The position numbers and the translations under genes were made by a program. Positions 32,456 through 43,100 of a stretch of DNA of 64,000 nucleotides are shown here, piece after piece. Location of the stretch: NCBI GenBank assembly GCA_964017185.1, contig OZ024883.1, forward strand, positions 45,936,997 to 46,000,996, written 5' to 3'. The notes below the pieces were generated by a model. That model saw only the letters and a program-made list of their open reading frames with translations. It was not told the origin of the DNA and made no database searches. The stretch is from Rugalucina vietnamica. Lineage: Eukaryota; Mollusca; Bivalvia; Lucinida; Lucinidae. The first letter of the stretch is position 1. Each line of letters begins with the position of its first letter.

Positions 32456-33123
32456 AAAAAAAAAAAAGATAAATAAATAAAAGCGCTGCAGGCATGCATG
32501 ATACCCCGCCACGCAAAATTAATTTAGCAAAAATGTTTGTCAATAAATTCTCAAGATAAAGAGCAGAACAAAATTTTGTCATAAATGAAGGACCACAACT
32601 CTGTATACATTGATAAAATTTACCCATCTTCAATCCCAAACCACTACTTCCTGATTTGAACTTTTATACAAAGTTTGAAGAAAATTGGTTGATAAATGCA
32701 CAGAACAGAGGCAGGAAACAAAATTTTAATGTAAATCATGGGCCATAACTCTGTACTTATTTAATGAAATTTATCCATCTTCGATCCCAGACCACTCCTT
32801 CATGGAATGAACTCCTATACAAAGTTTGAAGAAAATCGGTCAAAAAATACTCAAGATAGAGCCCGGAAACGAAATTTTAACGTAAATCAAGGGCCATAAC
32901 TCTGTACTTATTTGATGAAATTTACCCATCTTCAATCCAAAACCACTCCTTCCTGATATGAACTCCTATACAAAGTTTGAAGAAAATCGGTGAATAAATG
33001 CTCAAGATAGAGCCCGGAAACGAAACGCTGACGGACAGACGGACGGACGGACACTTGAACGCAAATTTTTTTTGAGGGTATAACATAATACCCCGCACTT
33101 TTTTAAGTGGCGGGGTATAAAAA
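32456..33123 (-). mobile_element. Family E hairpin element
   Basis: Right side has the stem ATACCCCGC (33088) paired with GCGGGGTAT (33110-33118). The other end has ATACCCCGCC at 32501, just inside a GCATGC palindrome and an A-rich edge. About three units of ~150 bp: ACAAAGTTTGAAGAAAATCG, CCGGAAACGAAATTTTAACG, AAGGGCCATAACTCTGTAC. A GGAC microsatellite precedes the hairpin. Minus orientation. Its units align end to end with those of family C. Confidence 0.7.
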
Positions 33124-33990
33124 ATAGTCACTGGACAAAGGAAAAGTAGTTGTGATTTTTACCATATATGGGCATGGCGGCTATCTTAGTCATGTGACCT
33201 GGATATTTTATATGCACACTGGTTCAACTTTCCTATAGATGCTTTAGATAAAATTAGGCTTTGATTGGCCAAGCTATTTCAAAGGAGAAGAGGTTTGGAT
33301 ATTATAAGTAATATACATGTATATTGCCCTGGGGTGGGGGCAGATGAACCCCTGGTGTCCATTTTTTCAGAACCATTGACATTCAGTCCAACTGCTCATT
33401 TCTTGCAAGACTTTTGACGAAAGTCTTAAGTCATCAATGCTTCATACCAAGTTTCATTGAAATCGGTCCACTAGTTATTTGAAGGGTGTTTGCCATATAT
33501 GGGCATGGCAGCCACCTTGGACATGTGACCTAGATTATTGATATATACATTGATTCCCCTTCCTATAAATGCTTCAAATAAAATTTTGCTTTGATTGCCC
33601 AAGCCGTTTCAGAGAAAATGATGTTCAAATATTATGGTAATATACATGTATTTTGCCCCGGGGTGGGGGCAGATGAGCCCCTGGGGTCCAAATTTTTCAG
33701 AATCATTGACATTCAGTCCTGCAAGACTCCCTTTGAATGAAATTTTAACAGTTTTCCCCATTCAAATGCATAGGCAACCTATGTTGACCTTGACGTAAAA
33801 TAGGTCAAGATCATCCAAAGGTCATGATTTATATATACATTGTAGTACTTTAGTCACCAATGCTTCATGCCAAGTTTCGTTGAAACCGGTCCTGGAGAAG
33901 TTTACCATATGGCAGCCATCTTGGTCATGTGACCTGGATTATTTACAAATACATTGGTTATCCCAAGTGGTTTCAGAGAAGATCTTTGAA

Positions 33991-36355
33991 CCAGAGGACC
34001 AATGGTCCTGTAAACGCTCACCTGAGATCTGCTGTATAAACGAATGTTATAGAAAATAGTCCCAGTATAGGGGCAGATGAAGCCCTTGGGCCATTTTTTT
34101 TATCAGAATAATCAATATACTGTCCATACAAGTTTTTCCCTTCAAATGACATTTTAACAGTTTACCCATTCAAATACATAGGCAACCCATGTTGACCTTG
34201 TCTTAAAATAGGTCAAGGTCATCACAGGGTCATGATTTATACATACATTGTAGTACTTGAGTCATCGATGCTTCATGCCAAGTTTCTTGGAAATCGGTCC
34301 ACCGGTTCCAGAGAAGAAGATTTTTGAAGGGTTTATACCATATATGGGCATAGCGGCCATCTTGGTCATGTGACCTTGATTATTTATATACACATTGATT
34401 CCCCCATTCTATAGATGCTTCACATGAAATTTGACTTTGATTGGCCAAGCGGAAAAGATGTTTGAATATTATGGTAATATACATGTATAATGCCCCGGGG
34501 CTGGGGCAAATGAGCCCCTGGGGTCCAATTTTTTTCAGAATCATTAATATTCAGTCCTACTACCCATTTCCTGCAAGACTTTCACTTTAAATGACATTTT
34601 AAAAGTTTTCCCCATTCAAATGCATTGGCGACCTATGTTGACCTTGCTGTAAAATAGGTCAAGGTCATCCAAAGGTCATAATATATGAACACATTGTAGT
34701 ACTTTAGTCCCCAATGCTTCATGCCAAGTTTTGTTGAAATCAGTCCATTGGTTCAGGAGAAGAAGAATTTTAAAGGGTTTTTACCATATATGGGCTTGGC
34801 GGCCATCTTGGTCATGTGACCTGGATTATTTATAAGCACATTGATTCCCCCTTCACATAGATGCTTCCTATAAAATTGGGCTTTGATTGGCCAAGTGGTT
34901 TCAGAGAAGATCTTTGAATATTTTTGTAATATACATGTATATTGCCCCGGGGTGGGGGCAGACCAACCCCTGGGGTCCAATTCTTTTAAGAATTACCTAC
35001 CTTCGGTCCATTTGCCCATTTCTTGCAAGATTTGCCTTTCAAATGACATTTTAACAATTTTCCCCATTCAAATGCATGGGCGACCTATGTTGACCTTGCC
35101 GTAAAATAGGTCAAGGTCATCCAAAGGTCATAATTTATAAACATATTGTAGTACTCTAGTCCCCAATGCTTCATGCCAAGTTTCGTTGAAATTAGTCCAG
35201 CGGTTCCGGAGAAGAAGAATTTTGAAGGGTTTTTACCATATATGGGCATGGTGGCCATCTTGGTCATGTGACCTGGATTATTTATAAACACATTGGTTCC
35301 CCCATTCTATAGATGCTTCACATGAAATTTGACTTTGATTGGCCAAGCGGAAAAGATGTTTGAATATTATGGTAATATACATGTATAATGCCCCGGGGCT
35401 GGGGCAAATGAGCCCCTGGGGTCCAATTTTTTTCAGAATCATTAATATTCAGTCCTACTACCCATTTCCTGCAAGACTTTCACTTTAAATGACATTTTAA
35501 AAGTTTTCCCCATTCAAATGCATTGGCGACCTATGTTGACCTTGCTGTAAAATAGGTCAAGGTCATCCAAAGGTCATAATATATGAACACATTGTAGTAC
35601 TTTAGTCCCCAATGCTTCATGCCAAGTTTTGTTGAAATCAGTCCATTGGTTCAGGAGAAGAAGAATTTTAAAGGGTTTTTACCATATATGGGCTTGGCGG
35701 CCATCTTGGTCATGTGACCTGGATTATTTATAAGCACATTGATTCCCCCTTCACATAGATGCTTCCTATAAAATTGGGCTTTGATTGGCCAAGTGGTTTC
35801 AGAGAAGATCTTTGAATATTTTTGTAATATACATGTATATTGCCCCGGGGTGGGGGCAGACCAACCCCTGGGGTCCAATTCTTTTAAGAATTACCTACCT
35901 TCGGTCCATTTGCCCATTTCTTGCAAGATTTGCCTTTCAAATGACATTTTAACAATTTTCCCCATTCAAATGCATGGGCGACCTATGTTGACCTTGCCGT
36001 AAAATAGGTCAAGGTCATCCAAAGGTCATAATTTATAAACATATTGTAGTACTCTAGTCCCCAATGCTTCATGCCAAGTTTCGTTGAAATTAGTCCAGCG
36101 GTTCCGGAGAAGAAGAATTTTGAAGGGTTTTTACCATATATGGGCATGGTGGCCATCTTGGTCATGTGACCTGGATTATTTATAAACACATTGGTTCCCC
36201 CTTCCTATAGATGCTTCGTATAAAATTTGGCTTTGATTGGCCAAGCGGTTTCAGAGAAGAAGATCTTTGAAAATGGTGGACGACCGACGGACGGACGCCG
36301 GATCATGGCCATCCTATAAGCTCACCTTGTGAGCCTAACGGCTCAGGTGAGCTAA
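33991..36355 (-). mobile_element. Family A element A8 (minus) with a fresh internal duplication
   Basis: 3' end CCAGAGGACCAATGGTCCT at 33991, 5' hairpin and CTAA end at 36355. It contains a tandem duplication of 898 bp (about 34392-35289 and 35290-36187) whose copies look identical wherever compared. Target inside A9. Confidence 0.8.
34392..36187. repeat. 898 bp tandem duplication
   Basis: Every landmark repeats exactly 898 bp later, for example the frames at 34883 and 35781 translate to the same 73 residues. The junction falls at CCCCCATTCTATAG / CCCCCTTCCTATAG, inside the ~450 bp unit, as expected of unequal exchange between units. Confidence 0.9.
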
Positions 36356-36438
36356 AAATGTGAACGCATGGATGGACGGATGCCAGCTGGACTACCATCT
36401 TATAAGCTCCACATGAGCCTTCAGCTCAGGTGAGCTAA

Positions 36439-36784
36439 AAATCTGTGTTAACATATTTCTGGAGCTTTAAGACAACCTTAAAGGCTAATTTGTGTCTAAC
36501 CTGAGGAAAGCCCCAAACAGGTTCCTCCAAATGAGGTTTGTATGGTCATTATGAAAACTGACACTCGCTTCAGGCTTCACTATAACTGTAATACAAACTA
36601 GGTTGAAGGTATTTACAATATGGTAATTATTAGTCCTGTAACACGAGCAAACCTCCATCAGTGAAAAAGCATGCTCACCAAGGGTGGTTTACTGCATTAT
36701 GTATGCAACCAGAATGGAAATAACAGGCCTTTGAGAAATGTAATCTAGAATTTAACAAATTATTCAAAGGATTCCACATAAAAT
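36439..36784. other. Spacer with a dispersed-repeat fragment
   Basis: Includes AAAAGCATGCTCACCAAGGG and TGGTTTACTGCATTATGTAT at about 36665-36710, which reappear with small changes at 60354-60405. Otherwise featureless. Confidence 0.5.
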
Positions 36785-39056
36785 CCAGAGGACCATTCCT
36801 GAGAACGCTCACCCGAAGCCTGATCTTGGAGTATTAAGTCATCATTAAATGACCTTGACCTTGAATACTCACACACCTTTATCGACTTTTGTCTGCATCT
36901 GCAAAGTTTCAGGTCTCAGGCTGCAATAGTTTCCAAACCCAGTGATTTCTGAGAAAACTTTAAGTTTAGATATTTAAATGACCTTGGGTGAAGGTCGAGA
37001 AAGGACCTTGGCCTTCATTAATTACTTACCTTCATTGACTCCATTAGTTGTCTGCATCTAGCAACTTTCAGGTCTCAGGCTGCAAGAGTTTCCAAAATAT
37101 CCATTGTTTTCGCCTTCTTCCATGTAAAAGCCTATGTTTCCAAAATTGACCATGCCGTAAAATAGGTCAAGGTCATCCAAGAGTCATCATTTCAACAACT
37201 TATGATGGGCTGGAGTCCCAAATGCTACATACCAAGTTTCAAGAAAATTGGCCAGCCGGTTCCGGGAGAAGACAATTTCTGAGTGTTTTTTACCATAGTT
37301 GGGTATGGTGGCCATCTTGGTCATGTGACCCGAATTTCTGGAACAAACTTTCGTTCCCCCTACCCATGGATGCTCCACATAATATTTCACTTTGATTGGC
37401 CATGCAGTTTCAGAGAAGAAGTGTATGGACGACAGACTGGCCAAGGTCAAGAGATGACCTTGACCTAAATTAATCACATACCTTCATCTACTCCATTAGT
37501 TGTTTGCATCTACCACTTTTCAGGCCTCAGGCTGCAATAGTTTTCAAAAAATCCATAGTTTTCACTTTTTCCCATGTAAAAGCCTATGATTCCAAAATTG
37601 ACATTGCCGTAAAATAGGTCAAGGTCATCCTATGGTCATCATTTTATCAAACTATGATGGGCTGGAGTCCCAAATGCTACATACCAAGTTTCATGAAAAT
37701 CGGCCAGCTGGTTCTGGAGAAGATTTTTGAGTGGTTTTTACCATATATCGGCGTAACAGCCATCTTGGTCATGTGACCTGGATTTCGGGATCAACTTTCG
37801 TCTCCCCTACCCACGGATGCTCTACATAAAATTTCACTTTGATTGGCCAAGCAGTTTCAGAGAAGAAGATCTTTGAAAAGTGTGTATGGACGACAGACTG
37901 GCCAAGGTCAAGAGATGACCTTGACCTAAATTAATCACATACCTTCATTAGTTGTTTGCATCTACCACTTTTCAGGCCTCAGGCTGCAATAGTTTTCAAA
38001 AAATCCATAGTTTTCACTTTTTCCCATGTAAAAGCCTATGTTTCCAAATTTGACCTTGCCGTAAAATAGGTCAAGGTCATCCAAGGGTCATCATTTTATC
38101 AAACTATGATGGGCTGGAGTCCCGGATGCATCATACCACGTTTCGTGGAAATCAGCCCACCGGTTCTGAAGAAGAAAATTTTTGAGTGGTTTTTGACATA
38201 TATGGGCGTGGCTGCCATCTTGGTCATGTGACCTAGATTTCGCGATCAAACTTTCGTCTCCCCTACCCATGGATGCTCCACATAAAATTTCACTTTGATT
38301 GGCCAAGCAGTTTCAGAGAAGAAGATCTTTGAAAAGTGTGTATGGACGACAGACTGGCCAAGGTCAAGAGATGACCTTGACCTAAATTAATCACATACCT
38401 TCATCTACTCCATTAGTTTCCAAATTTGACCTTGCCGTAAAATAGGTCAAGGTCATCCAAGGGTCATCATTTTATCAAACTATGATGGGCTGGAGTCCCC
38501 AATGCTACATACCAAGCAGGGCTTTTTCTGACCTTTTTGGGAAATTTTTGGTACCGATGATATTGGGAAAAAATTGTGTGATTTTGGGAAAATATAAATC
38601 AATTTTGGGAAAAAATAGTGCAATTTTTAGCAAAAGTGGGAAAGTTAACCTTTTTAATTGGGATTTTTCTGCTAATTGGGAATGTTACAGGTCAATTGGG
38701 AATTTTTCCAGCCAATTGGGAAAAAATTTGGTACCGAAAACCGGACCCAGTTTTGTATAGAGAAAAAGCCCTGCCAAGTTTAGTGTAAATCGGCTCACCG
38801 GTTCTGGAGAAGAAGATTTTTGAAGGATTTTTACCATATATGGGCGTGGCGGCCATCTTGGTCATGTGACCAAGATATCAGGTACAAAATTTCAATGCCA
38901 CTACCCAAGGAAGCTCCACATAAAATTTCAACTAGATCGGCCAAGCAGTTTCAGAGAAGAAGATCTTTGAAATTGTGGACGACGATGGACGGACGGACGC
39001 CGGATCATGGCCATCCTATAAGCTCACCTTGTGAGCCTTCGGCTCAGGTGAGCTAA
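36785..39056 (-). mobile_element. Family A element A10 (minus)
   Basis: 3' end at 36785 (CCAGAGGACCATTCCTGAG, a damaged hairpin, then CGCTCACCCGA), 5' hairpin and CTAA end at 39056. Units of ~465 bp are of the A5 subfamily (CAGGCTGCAATAG, GATTGGCCAAGCAGTTTCAG). A 257 bp TIR element is inserted at 38517. Confidence 0.75.
38512..38778. mobile_element. 257 bp TIR miniature element with 5 bp target duplication
   Basis: Terminal inverted repeat of 13 bp, CAGGGCTTTTTCT at 38517-38529 and AGAAAAAGCCCTG at 38761-38773, flanked by CCAAG at 38512-38516 and 38774-38778. The host phrase TACCAAGTTT of the A10 unit is split accordingly. The interior repeats ATTGGGAA and GGTACCGA. The CAGGG start resembles hAT-type ends, but the duplication is 5 rather than 8 bp, so the superfamily is open. 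Non-coding. Confidence 0.8.
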
Positions 39057-39261
39057 TAAACATGTAAGCTTAGAACTATTGGTAAGCACTAAATACTGAA
39101 AGCACATAAATCATTTGTAATGTTAGTTTGTAACTATCACAACTGACAGGGAATGAACAGTACGGAGAAAGCCAGATAATCAAACATTAAAAAGTTATTT
39201 TTATCAGTTTCCATTATGCAGTGGGTGCTCATCAGAATAATTCTTTTTAATAGAGAAACAA

Positions 39262-39856
39262 CCAGAGGACCAATGGTCATGTAAACGCTCACCTGAGATC
39301 TGTTGTATATACAAATAATCATGTTTGCATATTATGGAAAAAAGCCCCAGTAAAGGGGCAGATGATTCCCTGGTGTCCATTATTTTTCTTCATAATAATC
39401 AATATCCTGTCCATTTGCCAATTTCCTGCAAGTCTTTCCCTTCAACCGACAAATAACAGTTATCCCCATTCAAAGGCATAGGCGACCTATGTTGACCTTG
39501 CCGTAAAATAGGTCAAGGTCATCAAAGGGACATGATTTATAAACACATTGAAGTGCTTGAGCCATCGATGCTTCACATGCCAAGTTTGGTTGAAATCGGT
39601 CCACTGGTTCTGGAGAAGAAGATTTTTGAAGGGTTTTTACCATATATGGGCATGGCGGCCATCTTGGTCATGTGACCTGGGTTTCTTATGTACACATTGG
39701 TCCCCCCTTCCTATAGATGCTTCATATAAAATTTGGCTTTGATTGGCCAAGCGGTTTCAGAGAAGAAGATCTTTGAAAATGGTGGATGACGGACGGACGC
39801 CGGGTGCCTACCTATCCTATAAGCTCACCTGTGAGCCTTCGGCTCAGGTGAGCTAA
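39262..39856 (-). mobile_element. Family A element A11 (minus), just after INTS6 stop
   Basis: 3' end CCAGAGGACCAATGGTCAT at 39262, 5' hairpin and CTAA end at 39856. One ~450 bp unit. It lies 95 bp past the INTS6 stop codon in the same orientation as the gene. If the transcript uses the ATTAAA complement at 39246-39251 as poly(A) signal, the whole element would be in the 3' UTR. Confidence 0.75.
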
Positions 39857-39951
39857 TAAAAACGTTGGGATCAATGGTGTTCATTTGTTCAGTAGGTTGC
39901 CCAGCAATCTGTTTAGATCCTCATGTAATGTGTAAATCCCTCCAGTCGTTG

Positions 39952-40163
39952 TCATCTGGTGAAGTTCTTGCCAGAGCTTGTAGAGTTGAGTTTGGAATGT
40001 TGTTTATCATTCTGTATCAGAGATTTCTCAAATTGTTCCAGTAATCCGACGAGCACTTTCTTCTTAAATCTCCCCGCCTCGTGAATGATTTCCTTGATAA
40101 AAGCCTGCTTCGTTTCTAAAGTCCCCTGTATTTTGTTCAAGTGGGAGAATAACTTCTCATACC
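39952..40163 (-). CDS. INTS6: INTS6 last coding exon (C-terminal domain)
   Basis: Acceptor TTTCCAG before 40163; TGA at 39952-39954. Encodes YEKLFSHLNKIQGTLETK, then IKEIIHEAGRFKKKVLVGLL, the conserved C-terminal helix region of INTS6/INTS6L/SAGE1 proteins, followed by a short Ser/Lys tail. The first two bases complete an Arg codon with the previous exon. Confidence 0.92.
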
Positions 40164-43100
40164 CTGGAAAATAGATGGATAGATCAGTTTACAATGAGCA
40201 TACCTATTTCAAAGAGTTGTTCAGAAATTTTAAGATTGTGTGACTTGTATCATGTTTTTTCTATAATTATATCTGAGTTATAAAAGCATATAGTAAATGT
40301 ATTACCAAGGCAAAAAAGAAAAGAAAATCTGCCATTATTTGTAAAAATTAAGTGCTTGCAAACATTTCCGAAATTACAGTAATACAGCAATATGAGTGTA
40401 AAATGTACAACATACTTCTCCCTGGTTTCTTCAACTCTCGACAGACTTGGTGTCTCAGACGGATATTACTGGCCCACGTATTTAAGTTTTGTTCTTTTTT
40501 GGCACTGTGTTTATTTCTTTGATTGGCTATCTCATTATGAGTCACTTCACTGGGCGGAGATTTTGATCCTATTGGTGGAGAACTTTGACTGAGACGCCCA
40601 TTTTTCATAGTAGGAATGTGATTGGTCAGATCATTTTCAGAAGTCTCTCCTGATTGGTTAATATCCTCTGGCTCCTCTTTTATCACAAGAATGTCTTCCT
40701 CATCACAGGTTTCTGAAAAATTAACATACGCAATATTATAAAGACAGGCTAATGTGACTAAATTGTCGACACCACATGCAATTTCGAAATGCTGAAGCTT
40801 TACATCTCAAATCATACAGATATGGTCTGATCTGAGTGGCGCAGAAAATTAAAATTGGATAGCTCAAAAACTTATAGATATATATATAGATATTACATAT
40901 CTATTACATAGATATTTGTAATGTATAGATTTAAGACAGACAAAAATATTCATTTTTAGCTCACCTGAGCCGAAGGCTCACAAGGTGAGCTTATAGTATG
41001 GTAGTCGAGCCGTCGTCCGTGCCTATGTGCGTCCGTCCACACTTTCAACAACAAATATCTCCACAACTAGTCAGTCAATTGCAATCAAATTTTATCAGAA
41101 GCATCATTGGGGTGGGGGAAAGGTTGCATAAGGTTTTGGGCCAGGTCGGATCAGAACTCTGGTTTCCATGGCAACAGATAGCTCCCATAGGGTTACAATG
41201 GGAAAAATGTGAACACTCTAGCGCCTACATTTTTGATAGGATCTTCTTCATTCTTGCAGGTAATGAGGACAGTCATAAGATCTCGGATGAATTCGAAATT
41301 CAGGTAGATTCAACCATGGACTGCAGAGTTAGCTGCCCTTGAGCGTTTGAAAAAATCCCCATTGACTTACAATGGGAAAGATGTTGTGGACACTCCAGCG
41401 CAGTTGCCTGCCCTTGAACGTTTGGAAAATGTTGTGAACACTCTAGCACCTACATTTTTGATTGGATCTTCTTCATTCTTTCATGTAACAAGGACAGCCA
41501 TAAGATCTCCGATGATTTTGAAATTCGACGAGGTTCGAACATGGACTGCGGAGTTAGCTGCCCATAAGGGTTTTGAACAAGAGGACCAATGGTCCTGTAA
41601 ACGCTCACCTGAGAACTGGGTTATGCAACCTAAGCTGACCTTGCCATAAAATAGGTCAAGGCCATCCCAGGGTCATGATTTATACAAACTTTGTAGAACT
41701 GTATTCATTGATGCTTCAGGCCAAGTTTCAAAATCAAAGGCACATTTTACTAACAATTTACTAACTTTCCCCATTCAAATGCATGGGCAACCTATGCTGG
41801 CCTTGCCATAAAATAGGTCAAGGTCATCCCAAGGTCATGATTTATATAAACTTTGTAGAGCTCTTCTCCCTGTTGCTTCATGCCAAGTTTCAAAATCATA
41901 GGCCGTCTGGTTCTGGAGAAGAAGATTTTTAAAGTTTTTTTTTTTTTTTTTTGCTATTTATAGCCATGGCGGCCATCTTGGTCATGTGACCTTGACCATT
42001 TATATAAACTTTCATTCTCCCTTCCTAAGAATACTCAACAAGACATTTGGCTTTGATTATCCAAGCAGTTTCAGAGAAAAGGATCTTTTAATATTATGGT
42101 AATATACATGTATATTGCCCCGGGGTGGGGGCAGACCTACCCCTGGGGTCCTTTTTTCAGAATCATAAAATATTCAGTCCATTAGCCCATTTCCATAAAG
42201 TTTTTCCCGTCAAATGACATTTTGACAATTTTCCACATTCAAATGCATGGACGACCTATGCTGATCTTGCCGTAAAATAGGTCAAGGTCATCCCATGGTC
42301 ATGATTTATATAAACTTTGTAGAGCTCCTCCCCCTGATGCTTCATGCCAAGTTTCAAAATCATAGGCCTTCTGGTTCTGGTTCTTTAAAGGTTTTTGCTA
42401 TTTATAGCCATGGCGGCCATCTTGCTCATGTGACCTTCACTATTTATATTAACTTTCATTCCCCCATCCTAAGGATACTACATAAAAAATTAGGCTTTGA
42501 TTAGTTGAGCAGTTACTGAGAAAATTAAGTTTAACATTTAATTTGTAAATGACCTTTGGCCAAGGTCAAGAAAAGACCTTGACCTTTAATACTCACATCA
42601 CTTCATTAGCTCAACATGTTGTCTGTATCTACCAACATTCAGGTCAATGGCTACAAAACTTCCTGAAAAATTCATTGTTTTCACTTTTGTCCATTGAAAA
42701 GCCTATGTAACCAAAATTGACCTTGCCGTAAAATAGGTCAAGGTCAACCCAAGGTCATGATTTATATAAACTATGATGGGCCAGTCCCCAATGCTACATA
42801 CCAAGTTTCATTGAAATCGGTCCACCGGTTCCAGAGAAGAAGATTTTTTTATGGTTTTTACCATATATGGGCATGGCAGCCATCTTGGTCATGTGACCTG
42901 GATCATTTATATAAACTTTCGTTCCCCCTTCCTAAGTATGCTCCACATGAAGTTTGGCTTTGATTGGCCCAGTGGTTTCAGAGAAGAAGATCTTTGAAAT
43001 TGTGGACGGACCGACGACGACGACGGACGGACGCCGGACCATGGCCATCCTATAAACTCACCTTGTGAGCCTTCGGCTCAAGTGAGCTAAAAATACCCAT

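Larger units (their letters stand above)
32419..36438 (-). mobile_element. Family A element A9 (minus), host to E and A8
   Basis: 3' end of the second type at 32419 (CAAGTAGCCCAAGGGC, CGCTCACCTGAGAGT). The 5' hairpin, degenerate, ends at 36438 (AGCTCCACATGAGCCTTCAG, then CTCAGGTGAGCTAA). Element E interrupts it at 32456-33123 and A8 at 33991-36355. Joining the bases on both sides of A8 gives GATCTTTGAA|AAATGTGAACG, the expected continuation of a family A unit. Confidence 0.7.
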
